Positions 16,565-25,635 of a stretch of DNA of 59,881 nucleotides are shown in pieces. Position 1 is the stretch's first letter. Every line of letters begins with the position of its first letter. The notes under the pieces are model-generated. The model saw only the letters and a program-made list of their open reading frames with translations, did not search any database and had not been told where the DNA came from. The stretch spans positions 2,953,147-3,013,027 of the forward strand of contig DS990260.1 of assembly GCA_000155435.1 (NCBI GenBank), read 5' to 3'. The stretch comes from Clostridiales bacterium 1_7_47FAA (GTDB taxonomy: Bacteria; Bacillota; Clostridia; Lachnospirales; Lachnospiraceae). A program made the translations under genes and the position numbers.

Positions 16565-18685
16565 CTACTTCTCCTCCCCCACGCCATCGGCAAACCGCGA
16601 ATCCACAACCGGGTAAAAATCCTCGGGCCTGGAGATAAACACCGCCGCACTGTATGAAGGCATGTTAACCTTCAGGATACCTTCCCTTACACGGTACATC
16701 ATGATTCCGGCGTTATACCCATCCTCCGTGGACAGGATAGGGCGTCCAAGAATCATGTCATCCGTTATGCCCAGCTGCCACACCGGAATCTCCATGGTCT
16801 GAGCCTCAGGGCTGTTGCACACAACGATCACTGCCTGATAGTTCTCATACATGCGCCCATAGGCAATCTTCTGATACCCTGCCACCAGCGGCTTCACGCT
16901 TCCCTTGCGGAACGCCGGGACCCTTTTATGGATACCGGTCATATAGCGGTGGAACTCAATCAGTTCCAGGTCCTCACTGCCCCAGGGATACGTCCTTCTG
17001 CTGTCCGGGTCGGTCCAGCCGCACACGCCAGCCTCATCACCATAATAGAAAGTGGGGGCGCCCGGCCATGTCATCTGGATTACCACCGCCTCCCGAAGCA
17101 CGCACAGCTTTATGTTCTCTCCTGCCCTGTCAGGCCCCATGGTTCCGGTCCTGCCCACCATCTGGTTGGTTCTTGTAAGGAACCTTGAATGATCATGGTT
17201 GGACAGCTGGTTCATGGCCGTCATCACGGTGTTGGTCTGCATACGGCTCATATGGAACTTCATTGCATTAAAAAATGCTTCCCCATCTCCCCACAGGCCG
17301 CCGTTATAGCTGTCGCTGTGCTTCTCCATACCGGTCAGGAACCAAGTGACCGGCTCCATGAACGCATCATAATTCATGATGGAGTCCCACTGGTCGCCTT
17401 CCAGCCAGGACGCCGGGTCACCGTAATGCTCTGCAAGAATCAGCACATCCGGATTAACCTCCTTCACGGCCTGCCTGAACCTGCGCCAGAAGGAATGGTT
17501 ATATTCCGAGGTGTGGCCCAGATCGGCAGCCACATCCAGACGCCATCCGTCAATTGAATACGGCGGGGAAACCCACTTCCTTGCAACATTCAGTATATAC
17601 TCCACCAGCTTGTCGGAATTTTCATAATTCAGCTTGGGCAGGGTGTCATGCCCCCACCAGCCGTCATATGTGGTGTTGCGGGGCCATGCCTGGTCCCTCT
17701 CATCATGAAAGTGGAAAAAGCTGCGGTAAGGGCTGTCCTTGGATTCATAGGCCCCCGGTTCATAATCCCCTGAATGCTTATACACTTCTTCCGCATCCAG
17801 CCATTTATTAAAAGAACCGCAGTGGTTAAACACGCCGTCCAGTATGATTTTCATGCCGCGCCTGTGGATTTCCTGGACAAATTCAGCAAAGAACGCATCA
17901 CTGGCTTCCAGGTTCTCCCTTCCCGCACTGCGTACCACATACTTCTCCGCGTCCTGGTTATCAGTGGCATTCTCATCCACCAGCCTGCCGCCGTCCTTCA
18001 CAATCCTGCCAAAATGGGGATCGATATGTTCATAATCCTGGCAGTCATACTTATGGTTGGACGGGGATACGAAAATCGGGTTCAGGTAAATGACCTCCAC
18101 GCCAAGACTTTTGATATAGTCCAGTTTATCCCAGACCCCCTTTAAGTCGCCGCCGTAAAAATATCCCACGTCCATTGCGGACGGGTTCCTGCCCCAGTCC
18201 TCAACCCGCTGGACCGGACGGCCTATATATACATACTCACAGGTCTCCACATCATTACTTTTATCGCCATTGCAGAACCGGTCCACAAATATCTGATACA
18301 TCACCGCACCCTTGGCCCATTCCGGTGTATGGAACCCCGGGGTAATCTTAAAATCAAACCCTGGCTGGGCCTCATCCACGGCGCCCAGGCGGTTAAATAT
18401 ACAGACATCCTGTCCGGATACAACTTTAAAGTGATAAAGCACCTGATCGGTGCCTACTGTAATTTCATATTCATAATAGTCGAACAATTCGTCTGAAAGG
18501 ACCTTGCTCATCTCAACCTCAGCATTGTCCTCTACGTAATATACATGTTCTGCGTTGCCCTTACCTGTCCGCATATGGAGGATTACATCGTCATCTGCGT
18601 CCGGCTCAGCCGGAAAACGGTAGTCCTCTGTCTCTGAGGAAAATAGGGCCTCCCTGTTGATTAGTCCGTTTATATTGTCTTCCAC
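16565..18685 (-). CDS. Glycoside hydrolase family 13 (neopullulanase/cyclomaltodextrinase-like)
   Basis: 706 aa, intracellular (no signal peptide). An N-terminal beta-sandwich of about 120 residues resembling CBM34 precedes the (beta/alpha)8 barrel that starts near GAVMYQIFVDRF. The catalytic set is complete: Asp384 in DGWRLDVAAD, Glu419 in LILAEHYGD and Asp498 in SNHDHSR. The N-domain, cytoplasmic location and length fit enzymes that hydrolyse maltodextrins, cyclodextrins or pullulan. GTG start with AAGGA eight bases upstream. Transcribed alone; no maltose transporter adjoins it. Confidence 0.9.
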   Translation of the reverse strand: MEDNINGLINREALFSSETEDYRFPAEPDADDDVILHMRTGKGNAEHVYYVEDNAEVEMSKVLSDELFDYYEYEITVGTDQVLYHFKVVSGQDVCIFNRLGAVDEAQPGFDFKITPGFHTPEWAKGAVMYQIFVDRFCNGDKSNDVETCEYVYIGRPVQRVEDWGRNPSAMDVGYFYGGDLKGVWDKLDYIKSLGVEVIYLNPIFVSPSNHKYDCQDYEHIDPHFGRIVKDGGRLVDENATDNQDAEKYVVRSAGRENLEASDAFFAEFVQEIHRRGMKIILDGVFNHCGSFNKWLDAEEVYKHSGDYEPGAYESKDSPYRSFFHFHDERDQAWPRNTTYDGWWGHDTLPKLNYENSDKLVEYILNVARKWVSPPYSIDGWRLDVAADLGHTSEYNHSFWRRFRQAVKEVNPDVLILAEHYGDPASWLEGDQWDSIMNYDAFMEPVTWFLTGMEKHSDSYNGGLWGDGEAFFNAMKFHMSRMQTNTVMTAMNQLSNHDHSRFLTRTNQMVGRTGTMGPDRAGENIKLCVLREAVVIQMTWPGAPTFYYGDEAGVCGWTDPDSRRTYPWGSEDLELIEFHRYMTGIHKRVPAFRKGSVKPLVAGYQKIAYGRMYENYQAVIVVCNSPEAQTMEIPVWQLGITDDMILGRPILSTEDGYNAGIMMYRVREGILKVNMPSYSAAVFISRPEDFYPVVDSRFADGVGEEK

Positions 18686-18823
18686 TCTTTATATCCTTTT
18701 CCTTATTTGTTCAAAAAATACTTCCCTTCCATCTATTGTATATGAATTCCCACAATTGCACAAGACGAATAATAGTAGAAAAACCGCGATAACGGTGGCA
18801 TTTTTGCACACCTGCCACAAAGT

Positions 18824-18853
18824 GAAAAGCCTGGCGGGGTAGCCAGGCTTTTC
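18824..18853. terminator. Hairpin between the PadR locus and GH13, likely bidirectional terminator
   Basis: A 12-bp perfect stem GAAAAGCCTGGC with a six-base loop. Both sides carry AAAA/TTTT, so it may stop transcription from the PadR side. The rest of 18686-19049 holds a G8 run near 18906 and nothing else I recognise. Confidence 0.6.
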
Positions 18854-19049
18854 AGGAGAAGGTATTTCGTTTCTTATGGGGTGTAGCAAAAACTATATAA
18901 TGTATTGGGGGGGGTTACGTCTATTATAATATCACAGGTATGAAAAAAAGTGTGCACAAAGATGCAATTTTTTCCAGGTGGTTTGTGGTGAAAATAGACA
19001 AAGGAGGGGGGCTTATTCGAGGAAACACACCCTTTTAATCAAAAACCAC

Positions 19050-19118
19050 TCAGTAATTATACTTTTGGGAGCAGTTATTCCAGTAACGGTTCATGGAAAA
19101 TGTAGCAATCAGGCTCAT
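19050..19118 (-). CDS. Possible 22-aa peptide translationally coupled to PadR
   Basis: The ATG overlaps the PadR stop (ATGA), and GGAGGAAAATC immediately precedes it. The 22-residue product begins MSLIATFSMNRYW and ends in a Tyr-rich tail (SQKYNY); no transmembrane segment. PadR genes are often followed by a membrane-protein gene, so this may be a real small peptide or the stub left after such a gene was lost. Only the ribosome site and overlap support it. Confidence 0.35.
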   Translation of the reverse strand: MSLIATFSMNRYWNNCSQKYNY

Positions 19119-19441
19119 GATTTTCCTCCTTCAAATATATGATTGACCGATTTGCTTATCTCCTGCCAGACGGTTCCAAAATCATTGAGATATCCATGGC
19201 CTTCGCCGGTCAGTGTATAGTACTTGCGGCTAGGTCCCAGGGGACTGGGTTTATAGGTGGCGGTAATCAGTCCCTTCTTCTCCAGCCGAAGCAGGAGAGG
19301 ATAAAGGGTACCTTCCCTTACTTCCGTAAAACCATTATCCTGCAGCTGCGAAACAATATCATATCCGTAGGTTTCACGGCTTTCAATGATTTTCAGGATG
19401 CAGCCTTCCAGGATGCCTTTCATTAATTGGGTTCTGTCCAC
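19115..19441 (-). CDS. PadR family transcriptional regulator
   Basis: 108 aa. The whole protein is the PadR winged helix: LMKGILEGCILKIIES, ETYGYDIVSQLQ, REGTLYPLLLRLEKKGLI and the wing GPSRKYYTLT. The start is a GTG at 19441 with AGGAGG eight bases upstream, giving the standard PadR N-terminus. An upstream in-frame extension is open but is made of a repeat-element fragment and leader sequence, so I excluded it. PadR proteins usually sense a drug or lipid and control an adjacent transporter; none is present here. Confidence 0.85.
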   Translation of the reverse strand: MDRTQLMKGILEGCILKIIESRETYGYDIVSQLQDNGFTEVREGTLYPLLLRLEKKGLITATYKPSPLGPSRKYYTLTGEGHGYLNDFGTVWQEISKSVNHIFEGGKS

Positions 19442-19460
19442 GCAGGTTTCCTCCTCCCCG

Positions 19461-19501
19461 GGATGTGTCTGATATTTCATTCCCGCCATCTGCACGCCCC
19501 A
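19461..19501. repeat. Solo left end of the 27.7-kb palindromic element, in the padR leader
   Basis: About 37 of 41 bases match 27736-27776, including an exact stretch from TTCATTCCCGCC to GCACGCCCCA. No partner arm follows. It lies in the untranslated leader between the padR promoter and ribosome site. Confidence 0.75.
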
Positions 19502-19508
19502 GACTACA

Positions 19509-19561
19509 TTGTAATACAATATACCTTACTACATTGTATCACAAGGTAGTGGATTGGTCAA
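19509..19561 (-). promoter_or_regulatory. padR promoter with two PadR-type dyads
   Basis: TTGACC (19561-19556) and TACAAT (19538-19533) have a 17-base spacer. Two dyads, TTGTAATACAA (19509-19519) and TTGTATCACAA (19534-19544), are 25 bases apart; one covers the -10 and the other lies just past the start. This is the usual layout of PadR autorepression. Confidence 0.6.
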
Positions 19562-19699
19562 TATACAGGTATGGCATAAGGGAACATTTTGGCAGGAACA
19601 TAACCGGAAACAGCGCAGACAAAAGTCCGCGCTGTTTCCGGTATTCCCCATATATCCTAAATCTTTATCATATTCTTCCTGACACAGTCCACATACCGC

Positions 19700-21514
19700 T
19701 TACTGGGCCGGATTAAATAACGCCTCGAATTCTTCCTGGTTAATCTTTTCCTTTTCAATCAAAAGGCTGGCACAGGAATGCAGGACGTAATCATATTCCT
19801 TGATGATATCCTTTGCCTTCTGGTAGCACTCGTCGATAATCCGCTTTACCTCAGTATCAATGGTATCCGCCACACCGTTGCCATAGGACTTGGTGTGTGC
19901 CAGGTCGCGTCCGATGAACACTTCATTGTCATCCCCGCCGTACTGGATCATGCCCACCTTGTCGGACATACCGTACTGGGTAACCATGGCCCTGGCAATC
20001 TGGGTTGCCTGCTTGATGTCCTGGGATGCCCCTGTAGTGATATCGTCAAATATCAGTTCCTCGGCAATCCTACCGCCTAAGTCCACCATGATGTTCTGCA
20101 TCATGCGTCCCCTGGAGTTGAACATCTCGTCATTCTCAGGAAGAGGCATAGTATATCCGGCTGCGCCGATTCCGGTCGGGATAATGGAGACCGTGTGCAC
20201 AGGACCCACGTCCGGAAGCACATGGAACAGGATTGCATGGCCCGCCTCATGGTATGCCGTAATCTTCTTATCCTTTTCGGAAATCACCTTACTCTTCTTC
20301 TCAGCGCCGATTCCCACCTTTACAAATGCCCTGTCAATATCGCTCTGCTTGATGAACCTGCGGTTCTCCCTTGCAGAGACAATGGCTGCCTCGTTCATCA
20401 GGTTCTCCAAGTCGGCGCCTGTAAACCCTGCCGTGGTCTGCGCCACCCTGCGCAGGTCCACATCCTCGCTGAGAGGTTTCTCCTTGGAGTGCACCTTGAG
20501 GATTTCCTCGCGTCCCTTTACATCCGGACGGCCCACCGCAACCTTCCTGTCAAAACGTCCCGGCCGCAGGATTGCAGGATCCAGTATATCCACGCGGTTG
20601 GTGGCTGCCATGACAATGATTCCCTCATTGACGCCAAAACCGTCCATCTCAACCAGCAGCTGGTTCAGGGTCTGTTCCCTCTCATCGTGGCCGCCGCCCA
20701 TGCCGGTTCCCCTGCGGCGCGCAACCGCGTCAATCTCATCGATGAACACGATACAGGGTGAATTCTTCTTGGCCTCCTCAAACAGGTCGCGGACACGGGA
20801 TGCGCCCACACCTACGAACATTTCCACAAAGTCAGAACCGGAGATGGAAAAGAAGGGCACCCCGGCCTCACCGGCCACTGCCTTGGCCAACAGCGTCTTA
20901 CCGGTTCCAGGCGGTCCCACAAGAAGCAGCCCCTTGGGGATCCTGGCTCCGACACTGGTATACTTCTGTGGATTCTTAAGGAAATCCACCACCTCTTCCA
21001 GTTCTTCCTTTTCCTCCACAAGGCCCGCCACATTGGAGAAATTCACCTTGCTGTCACGGCTCATCCTGGCCCTGCTCTTGCCAAAATTCATCATCCTGGC
21101 ATTGGCTCCCCCGCCTCCCGCGCTGCGGTTCATCACCATGATGATGATGACCACCACCACGATGGAAAGCATGAAGGGAAGGATGATGGTCACCAGATAG
21201 TTCTCCTGGGGCACATCCATCACCACATACTCCATCTGATGGTCATCCAGAAGCTTCTGGGTATCCTTTACATCTGTCACATACAGGCGTTTCACCTGTC
21301 CGTCTGTCAGGGTAATGACCACCTCACCCGTAGGTGTCTGCGGATTCTGATGGATGGCAACCTCTGCTGCCTGGCCATCATCCAATATCCTGACAAAATC
21401 CTGATTCGTAACCTTATCCGCCTGTCTTGCATATGGCAGCCGCACTGCCGTGGCGATTAAGATCAGCATCAGGAGTATGAAAATAAAACCTCTAAATGTC
21501 TGCTGCTGTCTCAC
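19700..21514 (-). CDS. ftsH: ATP-dependent zinc metalloprotease FtsH
   Basis: 604 aa membrane-anchored AAA+ protease that degrades misfolded and regulatory membrane and cytosolic proteins. TM1 is at about residues 8-25, an extracytoplasmic domain follows, TM2 is at about residues 107-128. Walker A GPPGTGKT lies near residue 205, then Walker B IVFIDEID, the pore motif MFVGVG, the second region of homology RPGRFDR and the zinc site HEAGH at residue 422. All key residues are present. It follows hpt by 25 bases in the conserved tilS-hpt-ftsH order. Confidence 0.97.
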   Translation of the reverse strand: MRQQQTFRGFIFILLMLILIATAVRLPYARQADKVTNQDFVRILDDGQAAEVAIHQNPQTPTGEVVITLTDGQVKRLYVTDVKDTQKLLDDHQMEYVVMDVPQENYLVTIILPFMLSIVVVVIIIMVMNRSAGGGGANARMMNFGKSRARMSRDSKVNFSNVAGLVEEKEELEEVVDFLKNPQKYTSVGARIPKGLLLVGPPGTGKTLLAKAVAGEAGVPFFSISGSDFVEMFVGVGASRVRDLFEEAKKNSPCIVFIDEIDAVARRRGTGMGGGHDEREQTLNQLLVEMDGFGVNEGIIVMAATNRVDILDPAILRPGRFDRKVAVGRPDVKGREEILKVHSKEKPLSEDVDLRRVAQTTAGFTGADLENLMNEAAIVSARENRRFIKQSDIDRAFVKVGIGAEKKSKVISEKDKKITAYHEAGHAILFHVLPDVGPVHTVSIIPTGIGAAGYTMPLPENDEMFNSRGRMMQNIMVDLGGRIAEELIFDDITTGASQDIKQATQIARAMVTQYGMSDKVGMIQYGGDDNEVFIGRDLAHTKSYGNGVADTIDTEVKRIIDECYQKAKDIIKEYDYVLHSCASLLIEKEKINQEEFEALFNPAQ

Positions 21515-21539
21515 CGAATTGCCTCCTTAGACCTTCTTT

Positions 21540-22073
21540 CTACTTATTGTCCAGCTCTACTACTCCGATGTAAGGCAGGTTACGGTACTTCTGGTCATAG
21601 TCAAGTCCATATCCCACTACAAATTCATCCGGTATTGTAAAACAGGTATAATCCACCTTCACCTGCTTCTTCACACGGCGCTCCGGCTTATCTAAAAGCG
21701 TGCACAGACGGATGCTCTTTGGCCCTCTCTGCTTCAGCACCTCAATCAGATATGCCAGGGTACGGCCGGAGTCAATGATATCCTCCACAATCAGTACATC
21801 CTTGCCTGCCAGCGGTTCATCCAGGTCCTTGAGTATCCGCACGACACCGCTGGACTCAGTTCCCGCGCCATAGCTGGAAACCGACATGAAGTCCAGGGAT
21901 ACGGGAACCGTAAGCCTCTTGGCCAGTTCACAGGTAAAGAATACCCCTCCCTTTAATATACAGATCAGGTGGATCTGTCTGCCCTCATACTCCTCGCTGA
22001 TTTTTGCCGCTACCTCATTAATGCGTCTGTCAACCTCTTCTTCGGTCAGTAACACACGAATCCTATCCGCCAT
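21540..22073 (-). CDS. hpt: Hypoxanthine phosphoribosyltransferase
   Basis: 177 aa purine-salvage enzyme: hypoxanthine or guanine plus PRPP gives IMP or GMP. The PRPP loop VLIVEDIIDSGRT and the SSYG flexible-loop motif are present. ATG 22073 (MADRIRV) has GGAGG eight bases upstream. An ATG eight codons earlier (22097) overlaps the tilS stop as ATGA but has a poor ribosome site, so either start is possible. Confidence 0.95.
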   Translation of the reverse strand: MADRIRVLLTEEEVDRRINEVAAKISEEYEGRQIHLICILKGGVFFTCELAKRLTVPVSLDFMSVSSYGAGTESSGVVRILKDLDEPLAGKDVLIVEDIIDSGRTLAYLIEVLKQRGPKSIRLCTLLDKPERRVKKQVKVDYTCFTIPDEFVVGYGLDYDQKYRNLPYIGVVELDNK

Positions 22074-22093
22074 CACTTTATCCTCCGTTTCAC

Positions 22094-23638
22094 TCATTCT
22101 TTTCTTCTACCGCCTGCCTCTGCCTGCAGTACCTTGGTGGTATCAGGACCAATCTTGTAAAACTCACTGATCCTATATCCGATTATCCACATCACATGAC
22201 TGCCATCTGTCAGAAGGGGGACCTGGTCCCGCAGCTGTCTCGGTATCTTCTCATCAATCATAAACCGTTTTAACGCCTTATGGCTTCCATCGGCCAGGGT
22301 TATATAGTCTCCTGGGCGCCTGGTTCTTACCACGGGCGTACCCTCTATTCTATCACAGTCAAACCATTTCGTATACATATTTTTCGGAAATTGTGACCCT
22401 TTTTTATAGGGAAAAACACACATCCTGACCTGGGGCAGGCATACCTCTTTGTCCTTTTCCTGTAAAATGCTCCTGCCCACGGAAATCTCCCTGTATTCCC
22501 TCCTGGCCATAAGCGAATATGGCAGGTCCACTTCTTTTCCCACCGGCCGTCCGGCCAGGGCCAGCACCTGCTGCACATGGATGAGGCCAAGGTCCCTGGC
22601 TGACCCTGCCAGGCGTTTTAACAGCTCCATCACCACATAGGAGCGGATGATTTCCGGCTCTGCCTGAAGCAGGTCACAGGGAATCAGGAAATGCTCCGGG
22701 CCATCACGTACAACATGCCCTTTTATCCAGCATTCCCCCTGAGCCCGCAGATATTCATCTGCCTGGGATGCCAGCTTCCCCATGCGCAGGATATTACCGG
22801 CCGCGCCCTGGTTTACCTCCGCCTCAATCAGCGGAAGGAGATTGCTCCGTATCCGGTTACGGGTATAGTGGCCGGAGCTGTTGGTGGAGTCCTGTACCCA
22901 GGCGCATCCATTTTCCTCCAGCCACTCCACGATATCCCGGCGTCCTATATCCAGAAGAGGCCGTATGATCCTCCCCCGTACATAAGAAATCCCTTTCAGC
23001 CCACCAAGCCCGCTTCCCCGGAACAGGTTGTGGAGTATGGTTTCCGCCTGGTCATCGCTGTGGTGGGCCACTGCAATCTTCACCCTTTTATTCCGGCAGT
23101 CCCCTGTCTCACCGCCGCAGCGCTGCCGCCCGCTATCACAATCCCGGCCTTCACCGTCCCGGCGCTGCCGCCCGCCATCACAATCCCGGCCTTCACCGTC
23201 CCGGCGCTGCCGCCCGCCATCACAATCCCAGTCTTCACCGCCGCAGCCATCGCTGTCTTCCCACCAGCGGGCCTCCCGCTCCAATGCCTCATATCTCAGG
23301 TACCGGCCGGCTTCCTCCTCGGACATACCGTTTTCCGATGCATACTTACGCACATCTACCTTTATGATATGACAGGTGACCTCCAGTTCTTCACACAATG
23401 CCCTGACAAAATCCGCATCCCTGTCAGCTTCCTGTCCCCTCAGACCATGATGGACATGGACCGCCATAAGCTTAAGGTCCCAGTCCTTTTTCATACCGCA
23501 TAACAACGTTAAGAGGCAGACGGAATCTGCCCCTCCTGATACTGCTGCGATGACCCGGTCCCCCGGGTCCAGCATATGATATTCTTCAATGGTCCTTCTG
23601 ACCCTCTGCTCTGCCTCGTCCATTCGTCCCACCTGCAT
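22094..23638 (-). CDS. tilS: tRNA(Ile)-lysidine synthetase with internal tandem-repeat insertion
   Basis: 514 aa. TilS converts C34 of the CAU-anticodon tRNA-Ile to lysidine; it is essential in most bacteria. The P-loop SGGADS is at residue about 35, the HVHHGLRG and AHHSDDQAETIL motifs are intact, and the C-terminal RPGDYI...KRFMIDEKIP domain is present. Between EREARWWE and KIAVAHHSDD there is an extra Asp/Gly/Arg-rich stretch of about 50 residues built from three 14-residue repeats (DCDGGRQRRDGEGR). The start may be 23638 or the Met five codons later. Confidence 0.93.
   Translation of the reverse strand: MQVGRMDEAEQRVRRTIEEYHMLDPGDRVIAAVSGGADSVCLLTLLCGMKKDWDLKLMAVHVHHGLRGQEADRDADFVRALCEELEVTCHIIKVDVRKYASENGMSEEEAGRYLRYEALEREARWWEDSDGCGGEDWDCDGGRQRRDGEGRDCDGGRQRRDGEGRDCDSGRQRCGGETGDCRNKRVKIAVAHHSDDQAETILHNLFRGSGLGGLKGISYVRGRIIRPLLDIGRRDIVEWLEENGCAWVQDSTNSSGHYTRNRIRSNLLPLIEAEVNQGAAGNILRMGKLASQADEYLRAQGECWIKGHVVRDGPEHFLIPCDLLQAEPEIIRSYVVMELLKRLAGSARDLGLIHVQQVLALAGRPVGKEVDLPYSLMARREYREISVGRSILQEKDKEVCLPQVRMCVFPYKKGSQFPKNMYTKWFDCDRIEGTPVVRTRRPGDYITLADGSHKALKRFMIDEKIPRQLRDQVPLLTDGSHVMWIIGYRISEFYKIGPDTTKVLQAEAGGRRKE
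23118..23243. repeat. Three 42-bp tandem repeats inside tilS
   Basis: Copies at 23118-23159, 23160-23201 and 23202-23243 differ at few bases. The 42-bp period keeps the frame and encodes 14-residue units. Confidence 0.9.
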
Positions 23639-23692
23639 CCGGTTATTCTCCAGGCCGTCAAAAAACGCCCTCCATACAAAATAAACCAGGAT

Positions 23693-23725
23693 GCTGCCGG
23701 AAAGCGATTTTCAAACACGCCTTAG
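23693..23725. repeat. Solo right end of the 27.7-kb palindromic element
   Basis: Matches 27867-27899 at about 28 of 33 bases, including ATTTTCAAACACGCC and TAG at the end. It lies between spoIIE and tilS, just ahead of tilS. Confidence 0.7.
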
Positions 23726-23787
23726 GTGTCTTATTATAATATACCCGCAAATCCCCGGCCGCGCAAGCCCCATAATACTGTCTTTCC

Positions 23788-25209
23788 CTACGGGTGCCGT
23801 TTCCACAGCCCTGCTGTCAGCACCGTCATGTCATCCCTCGGCGCCGGAATGAAGGACACCGCAAAATCCAGTATCTGGTCAGCCAGTTCCTGTGGCCCCA
23901 TCTCATCCACGCTTTCCAGGTACTGTTTCATCACCTGCTCCTTGTCATCCCCCGGCAGCGCGTCCAGCACCCCGTCGCTGACCATGATGATACGGTTCCC
24001 ATCCCACAGCTTCCTGGACATGAGCACCGGCTCCACCCCGTTCATGATACCCATGGGGACCTGTCCTGCTTCCAGGATTTCCACACCCTCATCGCCAATG
24101 ATGAAGGTTGGTACCGCCCCCAGCTTCATCACCTCCAGAACGCCGGTGTGCAGGTCGATGCAGCTCACATCCAGCGTAGCCGGGTGCTGCTCCGCACCTG
24201 CCAGCAAAAGGACCGTGTTCACCAGCTTAAGGGCTGCCCTTGCCGAGAAGCCCGTCTCCAGCAGCTGCTCCGTCAGTTCCACCACCTGCCTGCTTTCCTT
24301 AGAAGCAGTTTCCCCGCTTCCCATGCCGTCGGAAAGGCTCATCACCACCTGGCTTCCCTGGCTTTCGCAGAACGTATAATTATCCCCTGAATACTTCTCA
24401 CCCTGGCGCGGTATCCTGGACGCGCCGTAAAGCATGCGGTAGCCGCCGTCCTCCAGCAGCCGGATGGTGGCGTACTGTTTTGTTATGATGCTGCGGCTGT
24501 CCTTGGCAGGGCTCCACCTGGAATCATCCACCACCTCGCCCATAAGCTCAGCCGCTTCCTTGGATGTTATGCACCTGCCGTTGGTGGTCCTGGCGGTCAG
24601 GAACGCCTCCTTCTGACCATTCTCATACTCCAGCAAAAGCAGGTTCCCCACCGCTATATGATACCTTCTGAAATGCTTTTTTATTATGTAATCAAACTCC
24701 TCACTGATATCCCTGGCCTGGTCAATCTGATGGGAAAATTCCTCCAGGATGACAGACAGTTCCCTGAACTGTGACACCACCGCGTCCCTGCTCTCTAAGA
24801 AACGGTTTTTCCAGGACAGATTCATGGTAGCCCGTCCCAGGCTGCGGTTGAGCTGGGCCAGGTACGCGTCCTGTTTCCTGCACCCGGTCTGGAACATCTG
24901 GGGCATGTCCTCATAATCAATACGGCCCTTCTGTTCAAATGCCCGCAGCAGGTAATACAGGTAATAGCTGTCCTCCTTTTCACTGTCAGCATACAGATTA
25001 CACTTGCTGCAGCTCTCGCACACCAGGGCAGCGCTTGCCTGCATGGCAGCCAGTCCATCCACACGGGACAGCTGTCCGCTCTTTTCCACCTCATCGTCAA
25101 ATGCCTTGGCCAGCTGGTTCAGCGACTCCGCCATATCCCCCAGCCTTCTGGCCGTATAATGATTCACATCCACTTTATTTTTTATATCTCTGCTATTTCT
25201 TGAAAACAC
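23788..25209 (-). CDS. spoIIE: Soluble SpoIIE-type serine phosphatase
   Basis: 473 aa PP2C-type phosphatase that dephosphorylates SpoIIAA and so activates sigma-F in the forespore. The C-terminal domain has MSLSDGMGSGETASKES, the Asp in VSDGVLDALPG and the final DDMTVL motif. The central region (CESCSKCNLYAD, then a coiled-coil-like helix) fits SpoIIE. The usual N-terminal block of about ten membrane helices is missing; divIC ends about 100 bases upstream, so no room exists for it. GTG start with AGGAGG seven bases upstream. Confidence 0.85.
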   Translation of the reverse strand: MFSRNSRDIKNKVDVNHYTARRLGDMAESLNQLAKAFDDEVEKSGQLSRVDGLAAMQASAALVCESCSKCNLYADSEKEDSYYLYYLLRAFEQKGRIDYEDMPQMFQTGCRKQDAYLAQLNRSLGRATMNLSWKNRFLESRDAVVSQFRELSVILEEFSHQIDQARDISEEFDYIIKKHFRRYHIAVGNLLLLEYENGQKEAFLTARTTNGRCITSKEAAELMGEVVDDSRWSPAKDSRSIITKQYATIRLLEDGGYRMLYGASRIPRQGEKYSGDNYTFCESQGSQVVMSLSDGMGSGETASKESRQVVELTEQLLETGFSARAALKLVNTVLLLAGAEQHPATLDVSCIDLHTGVLEVMKLGAVPTFIIGDEGVEILEAGQVPMGIMNGVEPVLMSRKLWDGNRIIMVSDGVLDALPGDDKEQVMKQYLESVDEMGPQELADQILDFAVSFIPAPRDDMTVLTAGLWKRHP

Positions 25210-25313
25210 AAAAATCCCTCCTAATCCGCGTAACTTTCAGTATACGCATCATGGAGGGAAATAAATGTCTAATCATGAACCGATTATTAAAAATGTTTCG
25301 CCTGTTTTCGTCA

Positions 25314-25631
25314 TTACTCCGTTGGCTTTAAGAGTATCTCATCCGGGTTCACCAGTCCCAGCTTTTCCTTGGCCACTTCCTCGGCATACTGCTTGGTCTT
25401 GACGTAAATCTTGTATTCCTGCAGCTCGCTGGTCCGCTTCTCCTCCTCCGCCACCTGCTTTGCCAGATTCTCTTCCCTTATCTGGTAATCCAGGTCAGAC
25501 TGCTTAAGATCCGCGCCCTTTATGTTAATGGCCACTGCAAGGCACATGACAACAAGGGTAATACCCATGATAGCCATGCGGTTTGCCCATTTATCCTTTT
25601 TTATGCGTCTTGATTTACCATAGGATCTCAT
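25314..25631 (-). CDS. divIC: Septum formation initiator DivIC/FtsB-like
   Basis: 105 aa bitopic division protein. A basic cytoplasmic tail (KSRRIKKDKWANR) is followed by one TM helix (AIMGITLVVMCLAVAI) and a coiled coil ending KEKLGLVNPDEILL, the conserved DivIC/FtsL closing motif. It would help assemble the FtsW/PBP complex at septa. The start is uncertain: ATG 25631 is 15 bases from GGAG, while GTG 25643 and TTG 25646 overlap the yabQ end. Confidence 0.85.
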   Translation of the reverse strand: MRSYGKSRRIKKDKWANRMAIMGITLVVMCLAVAINIKGADLKQSDLDYQIREENLAKQVAEEEKRTSELQEYKIYVKTKQYAEEVAKEKLGLVNPDEILLKPTE

Positions 25632-25635
25632 CTGT

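Noticed and set aside
19442-19519. N-terminal extension of PadR
   Set aside because: It consists of repeat fragment and leader; the GTG at 19441 has the proper ribosome site and gives the normal PadR start.
19890-21200. 436-codon plus-strand frame
   Set aside because: Antisense to ftsH, which has every motif of the family; composition is a shadow of a GC-rich gene.
23118-23243. CRISPR-like array
   Set aside because: Direct 42-bp repeats without spacers, in frame inside tilS.
22691-23503. Plus-strand frame with a repeated PAITIPAFTVPALP pattern
   Set aside because: Complement of the tilS tandem repeats; tilS is clearly the coding strand.
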